DNA of 64,000 nucleotides from an uncultured Prevotellaceae bacterium (GCA_900318685.1 ONLL01000003.1:62001-126000), one strand, 5' to 3'. Numbered from the stretch's first letter, positions 35,068 to 44,275 are shown. The notes: generated by a model not told the origin, from the sequence alone. Program-made: numbers and translations.

Positions 35068-37053
35068 TTATGCTTTCTTGCTGGTCTTTGTGGCCCGTAT
35101 GAAGTAGCAGATGAGCAGGATATAAGCTGCGAGTGCTGCCAGCTCCGACAACGGATTAGCCAGCCACTCCTCGCTTACAAAGTTGAGACCACCAAAGCGC
35201 ATCAACGCACTCACCACACCCATCAGGGCTCCACCGGCAATGAAGCCAGATGCTATCAGCGTACCACGCTCGCCACGTGCTTCGTTCACAGCCTTGTCCT
35301 TCGAACGTGTGGTGACAAACCAGTTGATAAGACCGCCTACCACCAACGGTGTGTTCAGCTCCAGCGGAATGAACATACCCAGTGCAACGGCCAGGGCAGG
35401 CATGCCGCAGAAGTTGATGATGAGTGCCAGCACAGCACCAATGCCGTAGAGCACCCAAGGAGCACCCTGGCCGCTCATCACAGGTTCGATGACAGCGGCC
35501 ATTGCGTTGGCCTGTGGTGCTGCCAGTTGTCCAGATGCAAAGCCGTAGGTCTCGTTCAGCAGCATGATGACGCCGCCAACGGTAGCTGCTGACACTAGTG
35601 TGCCCAGGAACTTCCACGACTCCTGTTTCTTTGGAGTGGTGCCTAGCCAGTAGCCTATCTTCAGGTCGGTGATGAAAGCACCAGCCATCGACAGAGCCGT
35701 ACATACCACGCCACCCATGATCAGGGCAGCCACCATGCCGTGAGTACCCTTCAAGCCTACGGCGGAAAGAACGACGGAGGCCAGGATAAGAGTCATCAGC
35801 GTCATACCACTCACAGGGTTAGTACCTACGATGGCAATGGCATTGGCTGCCACCGTTGTGAAGAGGAAGGCAATGAACGTCACCACCAGGATAGCAACAA
35901 CGGCAAACCAGAGGTTCTCCATCACACCTAGCCAGAAGAATACGAAAGTCACCAACAGCGAAATGATAGCTGCAATGGCGATAAACTTGAACGAGATGTC
36001 GCGCTGTGTGCGAACAGCTACAGCCTCTGCACCGGCATTGCCTTTCAGCTCACGACCAGCCAGGGATATGGCACTCTTGATGATGCCCCACGACTTCACG
36101 ATACCGATGATGCCAGCCATAGCGATGCCTCCGATACCAATCGAGCGGGCATAAGTGCGGAAGATGACCTCAGGCGACATCTCGCCGACGGTCTGCGTGA
36201 TGGTAGCACCGCCCACGTTGAGCACGGTGTCATGGAACAGAATAGACATGCCTGGTACGATGAGCCACCACACGGCCAGCGAACCCAGGCAGATAAAGAG
36301 CGCATACTTCAGGCCGATGATATAACCCAGACCCAGGACGGCAGCACCAGTATTGATCTTGAACACCAGCTTGGCTTTCTCAGCAATGGTCTCGCCAAAG
36401 CCCACCATGCGAGTGGTCACCACCTCGTTCCACCAACCAAAAGTGGCCACGATGAAGTCATAGAGTCCACCAATGAGTCCAGCCACGATAAGCGGCTTGG
36501 CCTGGTCGCCACCCTTCGCTCCGCTCACCAGCACCTGTGTGGTAGCTGTTGCCTCAGGGAAGGGATACTTGCCGTGCATGTCCTTCACGAAATACTTGCG
36601 GAAGGGAATGAGGAACAAGATGCCCAGGATGCCTCCCAAAGCCGAGGCCATGAACACCTGCAGAAACGAGGCCGACATCTCCGTACCGTATTTGGCCTGT
36701 AGGATATAGATGGCTGGCAAAGTAAAAATGGCGCCAGCTACCACGGCACCCGAGCAGGCACCTATCGACTGGATAATGACGTTCTCGCCGAGTGCCTTAT
36801 TGCGTTTTGCCGCTGTAGAGACGCCCACAGCGATAATGGCAATGGGAATAGCGGCCTCGAACACCTGGCCAACCTTCAGTCCCAGATAGGCAGCGGCAGC
36901 CGAGAACAGCATGGCCATAATCACACCCCACGTCACCGACCACGTATTCACTTCGGGGTACTGTCCGTGCGGTGACATCAGCGGTTCGTACTCCTCTCCT
37001 TCCTGAAGCTCCCGGAACGCATTCTCCGGCAGCTGAGTCTTGATTTCTTCCAT
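35068..37053 (-). CDS. OPT-family oligopeptide transporter
   Basis: This 661-residue polytopic membrane protein is of the OPT family, proton-coupled uptake of oligopeptides or metal chelates. About 15-16 hydrophobic helices are visible, starting with WSVTWGVIMAMLFSAAAAYLGLK (about 40). The loop MHGKYPFPEATATTQVL (about 178) contains the family signature of this clade. The C-terminus ends in a short basic KTSKKA. It is the first gene of a unit with the GH95 gene. A -7 element TACCTTTG is at 37081-37088. Confidence 0.9.
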   Translation of the reverse strand: MEEIKTQLPENAFRELQEGEEYEPLMSPHGQYPEVNTWSVTWGVIMAMLFSAAAAYLGLKVGQVFEAAIPIAIIAVGVSTAAKRNKALGENVIIQSIGACSGAVVAGAIFTLPAIYILQAKYGTEMSASFLQVFMASALGGILGILFLIPFRKYFVKDMHGKYPFPEATATTQVLVSGAKGGDQAKPLIVAGLIGGLYDFIVATFGWWNEVVTTRMVGFGETIAEKAKLVFKINTGAAVLGLGYIIGLKYALFICLGSLAVWWLIVPGMSILFHDTVLNVGGATITQTVGEMSPEVIFRTYARSIGIGGIAMAGIIGIVKSWGIIKSAISLAGRELKGNAGAEAVAVRTQRDISFKFIAIAAIISLLVTFVFFWLGVMENLWFAVVAILVVTFIAFLFTTVAANAIAIVGTNPVSGMTLMTLILASVVLSAVGLKGTHGMVAALIMGGVVCTALSMAGAFITDLKIGYWLGTTPKKQESWKFLGTLVSAATVGGVIMLLNETYGFASGQLAAPQANAMAAVIEPVMSGQGAPWVLYGIGAVLALIINFCGMPALAVALGMFIPLELNTPLVVGGLINWFVTTRSKDKAVNEARGERGTLIASGFIAGGALMGVVSALMRFGGLNFVSEEWLANPLSELAALAAYILLICYFIRATKTSKKA

Positions 37054-37080
37054 AAAGTTCTTTCTTTAGTTATTTGTGTG

Positions 37081-37088
37081 CAAAGGTA
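37081..37088 (-). promoter_or_regulatory. -7 element of OPT-GH95 operon
   Basis: TACCTTTG on the minus strand, 27 bases from the OPT start codon. The -33 box is not recognisable. Confidence 0.5.
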
Positions 37089-37151
37089 CAAATAAGCGAG
37101 AACAATACCATCCGTACATCTGCTAAATAATCTTAATTATTATGTGTCAGG

Positions 37152-37183
37152 CTTGCAGGATTGGAAGATATTTCGTTATTTTG
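37152..37183 (+). promoter_or_regulatory. Probable promoter of second ATPase gene
   Basis: CTTG (37152-37155), 20 bases, TTATTTTG (37176-37183), about 27 bases before the ATG at 37211. Both boxes have a single mismatch, as at acpP. Confidence 0.45.
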
Positions 37184-37210
37184 CATTTCATAAAACATGA
37201 AACATAAAAT

Positions 37211-38341
37211 ATGAAACTTGAGAATCCCTTTCCTGAGTATGGTTACTTTGGTCCTGAATACTTCTGCGACCGAGAGAAAGAAACCGAAGAATTGAAGGAA
37301 GCGTTGCTGAATGGTAGTAACGTGACCTTGATGGCACCGCGTAGAATTGGTAAAACAGCCTTGATTCATCATACCTTCGAGAGGATGAAGGCAGAAGATA
37401 AGGCAGTTCAGTGCTTCTATGTTGATATCTTCTCTACAAAGACCTTCAGCCAGATGGTACAGTTTCTAGCCAATGGCATTGTCGGGAAGCTCGACTCTCC
37501 CTCACGTGCCATCAAGCGAAGGCTGAACAATTTCGTTGCAGCTCTTCGGCCAACCGTCAGCACCGATCCCTTTACTGGCTTGCCTACGTTCAGCTTCACT
37601 ATAGAACCTGATAAAGCACGCGACACCCTGCAACAGGTGTTTGAGTATATGAAGGAGTCGGGAAAACAGTGCTATTTGGCCATCGACGAGTTTCAGCAGG
37701 TAAGTAATTATTCTGAGATAAGTGCTGATGCCTTCATCCGTTCTATTATTCAGTTCATCCCCAATGTGCACATCATTTTCTCTGGCAGTCAGCAGCATCT
37801 CCTTTCCGACATGTTCATGTCACCTGGACATCCATTCTTCAATAGTTCGCAGATTATGACCATCGGTGAGATTGACAAAGAAAAGTTTTGCCAGTTTGCT
37901 AATGGTTTCTTTCACTCCCAGAAGCGCGAGATGGAAGAGGACGTTTTTGCCAGTCTGTATGATATGGTGGATGGTCAGACCTGGTACATCCAAAAGATTC
38001 TCAATCGACTTTACCGCACACCGAAAGGTGCACTCGACCAAGCCGATGTACTGCAGGCCGTAGATAAAATCATCCGTGAGCAGGAAATCAACTACCAAAG
38101 CAACTATAATCTGCTGACAGAGAACCAAGCCCTACTCCTTACGGCCATTGCCCGAGAAGGGGTCGTCAGTGCTCCTACGGCTCTCGATTTCGTTCTCCGC
38201 TATCGTCTTCCAGCTCCCAGCAGCATCAATCTGGCCTTGAAGTCACTGCAAGAAAAAGAATTCCTCTATCACGACCCCAAGCGAGGCTATATGGTCTACG
38301 ACCGCTTCTTCGGCATGTGGCTGAAACAGCTAGCGCAGTAG
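37211..38341 (+). CDS. Archaeal-type AAA ATPase, paralogue of 22107-23249
   Basis: This 376-residue ATPase has the same architecture as the minus-strand ATPase at 22107: NPF...EYFCDREKETEEL at the N-terminus, Walker A APRRIGKTALI (about 42-52), Walker B CYLAIDEFQQV (about 155-165) and a C-terminal winged helix (LLLTAIAREG ... SLQEKEFL). Function is unknown for this family. It ends just left of a non-coding element whose minus-strand promoter points into its 3' end. Confidence 0.8.
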   Translation: MKLENPFPEYGYFGPEYFCDREKETEELKEALLNGSNVTLMAPRRIGKTALIHHTFERMKAEDKAVQCFYVDIFSTKTFSQMVQFLANGIVGKLDSPSRAIKRRLNNFVAALRPTVSTDPFTGLPTFSFTIEPDKARDTLQQVFEYMKESGKQCYLAIDEFQQVSNYSEISADAFIRSIIQFIPNVHIIFSGSQQHLLSDMFMSPGHPFFNSSQIMTIGEIDKEKFCQFANGFFHSQKREMEEDVFASLYDMVDGQTWYIQKILNRLYRTPKGALDQADVLQAVDKIIREQEINYQSNYNLLTENQALLLTAIAREGVVSAPTALDFVLRYRLPAPSSINLALKSLQEKEFLYHDPKRGYMVYDRFFGMWLKQLAQ

Positions 38342-38485
38342 GTTATTGCGCCTCCGATACCTGCGTTCTCATTCTGGCCCTGCCTCATTATCTTCCAAGA
38401 TGATGTTCACAACGTGCACAACATCGGTGATGGTTACTCGCTATTCCACAGCCTACGACTCATCGCAGACCTAAAAGCGACGGTG

Positions 38486-38517
38486 CAAAGTTACAACAAA
38501 TTTCCTGAACAGCCAAG
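38486..38517 (-). promoter_or_regulatory. Orphan minus-strand promoter
   Basis: On the minus strand CTTG (38514-38517), 20 bases, TAACTTTG (38486-38493), followed by GCACCGTCGCTT. A transcript would start near 38480 and run antisense into the end of the ATPase gene; no minus-strand gene is in its path. Confidence 0.55.
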
Positions 38518-38651
38518 CAATTAGGAGATTATTTTTGGTAATAGACCTGCGTTGTGTCTCAAGATAATAGACTTGGAGATAGAAAGAGGGCTATCTGATG
38601 GAAGCTGGGAGGGCAAAAGGAAGTGCTTAGTATGGGACTTCGAGGATGGAA

Positions 38652-38770
38652 GTCGGCCACTTGAGGGACCAAAACAAGTTGTTTTGGTTTCGCTAGTGGC
38701 TGACTTTGGTATACAAGAACGGCCACTTTGACTACCAAAACAACTTGTTTTGGTATCGCAGGAGGCTGAC
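38652..38770. repeat. Paired palindrome element, locus 2
   Basis: ACCAAAACAAGTTGTTTTGGT (38668-38688; 21 bases given as two halves here: ACCAAAACAA and GTTGTTTTGGT) and its reverse complement (38734-38754) are separated by 45 bases. They are also the cores of two tandem units (38652-38704 and 38719-38770) that share GGCCACT before and GGCTGAC after the palindrome. The spacer blocks match those of the element at 14640-14728. Confidence 0.85.
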
Positions 38771-38941
38771 TAAGGTTGGCAATGTCCCAATGCGGCATTT
38801 ACTAGTTGGCCGATGAAGACTCCACGGGAGGCCGTGTTTCATTGGCAAAAGTATGTTAAAGTTTCTCGTTCCTATGCAAGATTATCGCTTTTTTGTGATT
38901 ATCTTTGTAGGGCAATATATTTAATTCGACAAATTATGCGC

Positions 38942-39424
38942 ATGAATAGGTTTTGCTTCTTATGGATCATTGGCATGCTGATGGGGGCTATCGGTATGGT
39001 CAGTTGTAGCGATGATGACGATGAAATAGAGTACGTCTATGAAAGTAGTCCCACGACCCTTGACGGATCTTGGCACTTGATTAGCGCCAGTTATGGTATT
39101 CAGGGTGTTCAGGATTATAAGGCTGGGGAGATAACACTCACTTTTGATGACGCCAATAAGACTCTGAAAGTTGAGAATAGGAAGAAAATTTCCTTTCTTG
39201 ACAGTGGCACCTATCGTTATAGGACGACAACCGAAAAAAAACGCGTCCACACCTATGATGAAGAAGAAGTGGAGTATTCGGTCATCTTCATCGAAGTGCC
39301 TGGCGAAAATGAGGTCAAATACACCTACGACTTCCGTTACGGGATGTTGGTTCTTGACGGTGGCCTTGCCTCTGACGGGCCAGGGTATTATCTCAAAAAG
39401 ATTCTACACGAGGGCATAGACTAA
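38942..39424 (+). CDS. Small lipoprotein, lipocalin-like, unknown function
   Basis: This 160-residue protein has a lipoprotein signal (MNRFCFLWIIGMLMGAIGMVSC, cysteine 22) followed by an acidic DDDDE stretch, which could act as a surface-export signal in Bacteroidota. The rest is beta-rich (LDGSWHLISASYG; ITLTFDDANKTLKVENRKK; YTYDFRYGMLVLDGG), resembling lipocalin-like/META-type small lipoproteins. ATG at 38936 is an alternative start two codons upstream. The stop overlaps the convergent lyase gene by 4 bases. I do not recognise a specific family. Confidence 0.7.
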   Translation: MNRFCFLWIIGMLMGAIGMVSCSDDDDEIEYVYESSPTTLDGSWHLISASYGIQGVQDYKAGEITLTFDDANKTLKVENRKKISFLDSGTYRYRTTTEKKRVHTYDEEEVEYSVIFIEVPGENEVKYTYDFRYGMLVLDGGLASDGPGYYLKKILHEGID

Positions 39425-40578
39425 AGCTTTGCGAGCATTACGGCAATTCTCCGCAGTCCCTCCATCAGTTGTGAGCGGGGGCAGGCAATATTGATGCGGA
39501 TGTAGCCTTTGCCTGTCTCTGGGCCGTACATCGTGCCGGGATTCACCCATACTTTTCCTTCTGTAAGCAGTCGGTCGCAGAGCTGGTCGACGGGAATGCC
39601 GAGGGCCGACACATCGACCCAAGGGAGATAGGTTCCTTCGAGTTTGCAAACGGTGAATTGTGGCAGATGCTCGGCAAAGAACTGGCAGAGAGCCAGATAG
39701 TTGCCCCAAAGATACTCGTTGAGCTCGTCTATCCAATCCTCACTTTCGTTGTAGGCAGCCTGAAGGGCAACGATGCCGAAGGGATTGACATCGCACACCT
39801 CGTTGATATTGATGGCACGGTCGATGCGCCGACGCCAGGTAGCGTTGGCTGTGATGATATTGGCTATCTGCAGTCCGGCGGTATTGAACGACTTCGAAGG
39901 GGAGTTCATCACGACACATTCGTCGGTTACCGTTCCGAAGGGCACGAAGGTGTGGCCAGGCATCACTAGTTCACAATGAATCTCATCGCTGACGACGGCT
40001 ACTCCATGCTGACGACAGATGTCACTCATGCGCTGAAGCTCCTCTCGCTTCCAAACTCGTCCGCAAGGGTTGTGAGGGTTGCAGAGGAGGAAGAGGGTGG
40101 TCTTCTCGTCGGCGCACTTTGCCTCGAAGTCTTGCCAGTCCACCTCGAATGTGTCATCGACACGCTTGAGCGGACTCTCCAATACTTCACATCCGTTGTT
40201 TCTGATGCTGGAGAAGAAACAGTTGTAGGCAGGCGATAGGATGAGCACCTTCTCACCAGGCATAGTGAGCGCTTTGATGACTACTGACATAGCGGGCACG
40301 ACGGCGGTGGTGTAGAGAATGTCCTCACGGCTGATAGTCCATTGGTGGCGACGCTGGAACCAGGAGATGACGGCCTGGTAGTAGCTCTCAGGCACGATGT
40401 TATAGCCAAACACACCATGCTCCACCCTGCGCTGCAGGGCTTCCTGGATGGCAGGAGCCACACGGAAATCCATGTCAGCTACCCACAGAGGTATCGTATC
40501 GGCGCTAGGACTCTCATCCCACTTGACGCAGTTCGTGCCGCGTCGCTCAATGATCTCGTCGAAGTTGTATTTACTCAT
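39421..40578 (-). CDS. MalY/PatB-type PLP aminotransferase (cystathionine beta-lyase)
   Basis: This 385-residue fold-type I PLP enzyme would cleave C-S bonds of cystathionine or cysteine, or act as an aminotransferase. The PLP lysine is in NSPSKSFNTAG (about residue 232), with LLCNPHNPCGRVW (about 167) and SDEIHCELV (about 197) holding cofactor contacts. N-terminal NFDEIIERRGTNCVKWD is typical of the PatB group. ATG overlaps the stop of the upstream DUF3737 gene by 4 bases, so the pair is translationally coupled. Confidence 0.9.
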   Translation of the reverse strand: MSKYNFDEIIERRGTNCVKWDESPSADTIPLWVADMDFRVAPAIQEALQRRVEHGVFGYNIVPESYYQAVISWFQRRHQWTISREDILYTTAVVPAMSVVIKALTMPGEKVLILSPAYNCFFSSIRNNGCEVLESPLKRVDDTFEVDWQDFEAKCADEKTTLFLLCNPHNPCGRVWKREELQRMSDICRQHGVAVVSDEIHCELVMPGHTFVPFGTVTDECVVMNSPSKSFNTAGLQIANIITANATWRRRIDRAININEVCDVNPFGIVALQAAYNESEDWIDELNEYLWGNYLALCQFFAEHLPQFTVCKLEGTYLPWVDVSALGIPVDQLCDRLLTEGKVWVNPGTMYGPETGKGYIRINIACPRSQLMEGLRRIAVMLAKL

Positions 40579-41420
40579 TTCCTTATCTCAATGATACAGT
40601 TGGCAGGCTGCTTGATGTTTTCGTCGATGGTGACTGAGCCGATGGAGTCGGCAACGATGTGGCCGCTCGAGGGATTCTTGATGTTCTCGATATGTCCGCG
40701 GATATCGGCTTCTACGTCAGAGTACTCGAAGACACGGTCGCAGAGGGAGTCGAAGGTGCAGTTCTCCAGCACAAGGTGGTCGGCATAGCACAGCAGCTGC
40801 TCGCCCAGGAGGTGGCAGTTGATGAGTCGCACGTTTTTCGTGTGCCAGGCCAGATACTCGCCGTCAAGGTGCGAGTCGCGGATAGTGATATTCTCACATT
40901 CCCAGAACGAGTCCTTGGTAATGATGTGCGCATTGGTCAGCTCCACGTTCTTGCAGTACTGGAATACATATTTCGAATCGCTCTTCAAACCGTCGATGCG
41001 CACATTCTCACAGAACATGAAGGGATAGGTGCCGTCGTGCAGCTCCAGGTTGCGGGCCTCGATGTTCTGGCAGCGCCAGAAAGTCTCGTCGGCATCGTTG
41101 ATGACAACGTTCTCGAGGTACATATCGTGCATCTCACGAAACATCTTAGGACCGTCGATGCGAGTATTACGCATGTCCATGTTGTCGCTGTACCAGAGGG
41201 CAGAGCGCGCCCCCACATCGAACTGGCATCGGTTGATTCGGAAGCCGTGGACGTGCCAGAAGGGATATTTCCCCCAGAAGCGGCAGTCCTCAGCCTCAAT
41301 GTTCGAACACTCCTTGATGGCGCTCTCACCATCGCCTATGGTTACCTGCTCCAATCGCAGGTTGTGGGACTCGAAGAGCGGACGTTCGCCCTCAAAGTGC
41401 CGGTTTTTGATGGTCTCCAT
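40575..41420 (-). CDS. DUF3737 family protein, beta-helix-like
   Basis: This 281-residue protein has repeating units with short strands (CSNIEAEDCRFWGKYPFWH; CENVRIDGLKS; CKNVELTNAHI; CENITIRDSHLDGEYLAWH) that suggest a right-handed beta-helix. ATG at 41420 (METIKNRHFEGERPLF) is the family start. It is coupled to the lyase gene by an ATGA overlap; this pairing is seen in other genomes but the role is unknown. A -7 element TATCTTTG is at 41444-41451 on its strand. Confidence 0.85.
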   Translation of the reverse strand: METIKNRHFEGERPLFESHNLRLEQVTIGDGESAIKECSNIEAEDCRFWGKYPFWHVHGFRINRCQFDVGARSALWYSDNMDMRNTRIDGPKMFREMHDMYLENVVINDADETFWRCQNIEARNLELHDGTYPFMFCENVRIDGLKSDSKYVFQYCKNVELTNAHIITKDSFWECENITIRDSHLDGEYLAWHTKNVRLINCHLLGEQLLCYADHLVLENCTFDSLCDRVFEYSDVEADIRGHIENIKNPSSGHIVADSIGSVTIDENIKQPANCIIEIRK

Positions 41421-41443
41421 ATAATCGTTGCTAGTTTGCGCTG

Positions 41444-41451
41444 CAAAGATA
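41444..41451 (-). promoter_or_regulatory. -7 element of DUF3737-lyase operon
   Basis: TATCTTTG on the minus strand, 23 bases from the start codon at 41420. No clear -33 box. Confidence 0.45.
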
Positions 41452-41556
41452 ATCAAAAATTAGCAATTACCGTCATAAAAGTGTCATTTTGCAACATAGT
41501 TTAACTGCTTCATTGCAAGAATAGAGCTGTGCCGTACTCAAAAAAGAGGGCGAAAG

Positions 41557-41588
41557 CTTGTCAATGTCGTCAGGAATTCGTAATTTTG
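41557..41588 (+). promoter_or_regulatory. Promoter of MATE-BaiN unit
   Basis: CTTG (41557-41560), 20 bases, TAATTTTG (41581-41588), about 38 bases before the ATG at 41627. Confidence 0.55.
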
Positions 41589-41626
41589 CAGCAAACTTTT
41601 CTGTATAGATCAGTAAGCCTTAGCCA

Positions 41627-43003
41627 ATGAAGAGAATAGACCGCGAGATACTGCGCCTGGCCCTGCCCAGCATCGTGTCGAACATCACGGTGCCGCTATT
41701 AGGACTCTGCGACGTGACCATCATGGGGCATGTCGGGGGAGCCACGAATATCGCAGCCATCGCCGTTGGCTCGATGATCTTCAATGTGATGTATTGGCTC
41801 TTTGTCTTCCTCAGGATGAGCACGAGTGGGTTGACAGCTCAGGCCTATGGCGCAGCTCGCTGGGACTTGACACGGGCCACCCTGCGACGCGGCATGACGA
41901 TGGCTTTGGGCTTCGGTCTGGCTATCGTAGTGCTACAGGTGCCGTTACGGAGTCTGACGTTCTGGTTGATGCAGGCGTCAGGCGAGGTAGAACGACTCTG
42001 CACACCTTATTATTATATATGTATATGGGGAGCTCCCGCCGTGCTGGGACTCTATGTGCTGACAGGCTGGCTCATCGGCATGCAGAACACCCGTGTGCCG
42101 ATGATGATTTCCATTGGTCAGAATGTGATAAACATCGCCGTATCGCTCATCTTGGTTATTGGTTTCGGCATGGGCATCAAAGGTGTGGCTCTGGGCACCC
42201 TCATTGCCCAATGGGCTGGGTTCCTGATTGGACTGATGCTTATCCCTAAAAGCCTCACCCATAACCCCTCCAGCCTCACCCCCGACCCCTCTCGCGAAGG
42301 AGAGGGGAGTGATTACCTTGCAGCCGAGACAGATGAGAATACTGGGAAAGAGGAAACTACTCCCCTCTCCTTCGCGAGAGGGGTCGGGGGTGAGGCTGGA
42401 GGGGCTGGGGGTGAGGCTTCCCTTTTCCTCCGTACGGTGTGCTTGGTCAGCGTGAATCTCTACTTCACTTCTGCTGGCTCGGCTCAGGGAGCAGTTATCT
42501 TGGCTGCCAATACGCTGCTGATACAGTTTTTCACTATTTACAGCTATGTGATGGATGGCTTTGCCTTCGCTGGCGAGGCACTGTCGGGCCGCTATCTGGG
42601 TGCTGGCGACAATGATATGCTGAGGCAGACGGTGTTGAGGCTCTTCGGATGGGGGACAGTTGTGGCATTAGTCTTCACGCTGTTCTATTGGCTGGGCGGA
42701 CCGTTGTTGCTTCGCTTGCTGACGACTGATGCCAAGGTAGTTCTGACGGCGATAATCTATCTGCCTTGGGCGGTGCTCATCCCTGTGGCGGGCTTGGCTG
42801 CCTTCGTTTGGGATGGCATTTTCATCGGGACCACCCTTTCCAGAGGCATGTTGATGTCTGCCTTCATCGCAGCAATCTCGTTCTTCACCCTGTGCTTCGC
42901 CCTTTCGCCGACGATGGGTAATCATGCATTATGGTTGGCTCTGATCGTATATTTGTTTATGCGGGGTGCCATCCAAACCTTGTTATGGAAAAATAGAAAA
43001 TGA
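41627..43003 (+). CDS. MATE-family efflux transporter with in-frame repeat insertion
   Basis: This 458-residue DinF/NorM-like multidrug or toxin exporter has twelve predicted helices, beginning with ILRLALPSIVSNITVPLLGLCD. Helices of the second half begin with FLRTVCLVSVNLYFTSAG and IYSYVMDGFAFAGEALSG. Between the halves lies a 56-residue hydrophilic segment (about residues 209-264) encoded entirely by a 168-base inverted repeat at 42251-42418. Its length is a multiple of three, so the frame survives. The stop codon overlaps the next gene as ATGA. Confidence 0.87.
   Translation: MKRIDREILRLALPSIVSNITVPLLGLCDVTIMGHVGGATNIAAIAVGSMIFNVMYWLFVFLRMSTSGLTAQAYGAARWDLTRATLRRGMTMALGFGLAIVVLQVPLRSLTFWLMQASGEVERLCTPYYYICIWGAPAVLGLYVLTGWLIGMQNTRVPMMISIGQNVINIAVSLILVIGFGMGIKGVALGTLIAQWAGFLIGLMLIPKSLTHNPSSLTPDPSREGEGSDYLAAETDENTGKEETTPLSFARGVGGEAGGAGGEASLFLRTVCLVSVNLYFTSAGSAQGAVILAANTLLIQFFTIYSYVMDGFAFAGEALSGRYLGAGDNDMLRQTVLRLFGWGTVVALVFTLFYWLGGPLLLRLLTTDAKVVLTAIIYLPWAVLIPVAGLAAFVWDGIFIGTTLSRGMLMSAFIAAISFFTLCFALSPTMGNHALWLALIVYLFMRGAIQTLLWKNRK
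42251..42418. repeat. 60-base-arm inverted repeat inserted in MATE gene
   Basis: Arms 42251-42310 and 42359-42418 are reverse complements with only about three mismatches, around a 48-base spacer. They consist of C-rich modules (CCTCACCCCCGACCCCTCTC) and a TTCGCGA core. This looks like a mobile REP/MITE-like unit; total length 168 bases keeps the reading frame. Confidence 0.9.
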
Positions 43004-44217
43004 AACGGACAGCAATTATAGGAGGAGGGGCGGCAGGCTTCTTTCTGGCCATTAATCTCAAGGAGATGTGTCCAGAGATGGAGGTCACCATCCTTGAGCG
43101 TGCGCAAAAAGTGTTGCGAAAAGTGGAGATATCGGGTGGAGGACGTTGTAATCTGACAAACTCATTTGAAGAGGTCAAGGATTTGCAGTCGGTATATCCT
43201 CGTGGGCATCGATTGTTGAAGCGCCTCTTCAAGCGTTTCGACCATCATGATACTTGGCGGTGGTTCGAAGACCGAGGTGTCAGGCTAGTCACTCAGGCTG
43301 ATCATTGTGTCTTCCCTCTGTCGCAGGATTCCCATACGATTATCAATCTTTTCTTGTCTGAAGCGCACCGTCTAGGCATCATTGTAAAAACAGGTTGTCA
43401 AGTGAAAAACCTCGATGAAATGGGCGATTTTGACTTTGTTTGCGTCACTACGGGAGGACAGCCACGCGCCGATGGGCTCCTTTGGTTGGGACAGGAAGTG
43501 GTGGAGCCTGTGCCGTCGCTCTTCACGCTAAGTATCGATGATATTTCTCTCAAGGCTCTCATGGGGACGGTGGTTCCCAATGCTTCGGTAATGATACCCG
43601 CTACGAAGATGCGTGCCTCTGGACCTCTGCTCATCACTCATTGGGGCATGAGTGGTCCGGCTATTCTTCGACTCTCTAGCTATGCTGCCCGTCAGCTGTA
43701 TGAGGTGGAATACCGTTCATCGCTGCTGGTGAATTGGACTAGTTGCACAGAGGCAGAGGCGACGGAAACGCTGACCACGCTGATGTATACATGCAGTCAG
43801 AAGCAGATTCCCTCTGTTGCTCCTTTGGGCTTGCCTCAGCGTCTCTGGGCTTATCTTGCAGAGAAGAGCCTAGGGCAGCGGGCTCATGCTCCTTGGGGAA
43901 GCTTGAACCAGAAGGAACTGCGCAGACTCATTAATGTGCTCACTGCCGATGGCTATACCACCAGCGGCCGCGCTCCCCATCGCGATGAATTCGTCACTTG
44001 TGGAGGCATTGCCCTTTCTGCCGTCGACCCCAATACATTGGAGAGCCGCACTCGTCCTGGCCTTTACTTTGCTGGTGAGGTGCTCGACATCGACGGAGTT
44101 ACGGGAGGCTTCAACTTCCAGGCTGCGTGGACTACGGCCTTTACCGTGGCCCATAGCATAGCCCGTCGGGGCTTAGAAACCTTAGAATGCTCGTGTTGTG
44201 AAAAAGAAATGGGCTGA
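43000..44217 (+). CDS. BaiN/HI0933-like FAD-dependent oxidoreductase
   Basis: This 405-residue flavoprotein has an N-terminal FAD-binding Rossmann motif (IGGGAAGFFLAI, about 7-18), the family signature ISGGGRCNLTN (about 46-56) and a C-terminal GLYFAGEVLDIDGVTGGFNFQAAW. Members include flavoproteins of unclear substrate, with reported roles in bile-acid reduction in gut bacteria. ATG overlaps the MATE stop (ATGA), so it is in the same operon. Confidence 0.88.
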   Translation: MKRTAIIGGGAAGFFLAINLKEMCPEMEVTILERAQKVLRKVEISGGGRCNLTNSFEEVKDLQSVYPRGHRLLKRLFKRFDHHDTWRWFEDRGVRLVTQADHCVFPLSQDSHTIINLFLSEAHRLGIIVKTGCQVKNLDEMGDFDFVCVTTGGQPRADGLLWLGQEVVEPVPSLFTLSIDDISLKALMGTVVPNASVMIPATKMRASGPLLITHWGMSGPAILRLSSYAARQLYEVEYRSSLLVNWTSCTEAEATETLTTLMYTCSQKQIPSVAPLGLPQRLWAYLAEKSLGQRAHAPWGSLNQKELRRLINVLTADGYTTSGRAPHRDEFVTCGGIALSAVDPNTLESRTRPGLYFAGEVLDIDGVTGGFNFQAAWTTAFTVAHSIARRGLETLECSCCEKEMG

Positions 44218-44221
44218 GAAA

Positions 44222-44253
44222 TTTGGTTTTTCCCTTGCTTATTAGTAACTTTG
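44222..44253 (+). promoter_or_regulatory. Promoter of S41 protease gene
   Basis: TTTG (44222-44225), 20 bases, TAACTTTG (44246-44253), about 23 bases before the ATG at 44276. Confidence 0.7.
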
Positions 44254-44275
44254 CACCGCAAAAACGTAAAGAAGC

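Larger units (their letters stand above)
38342..38941. other. 600-base non-coding region with paired palindrome element
   Basis: No convincing gene is present up to the lipoprotein start. The stretch holds a minus-strand promoter (38486-38517), two copies of a tandem unit built on a palindrome (38652-38770), and a plus-strand -7 box TATCTTTG (38900-38907) for the lipoprotein gene. The part between 38342 and 38480 shows only a weak imperfect hairpin. Confidence 0.65.
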
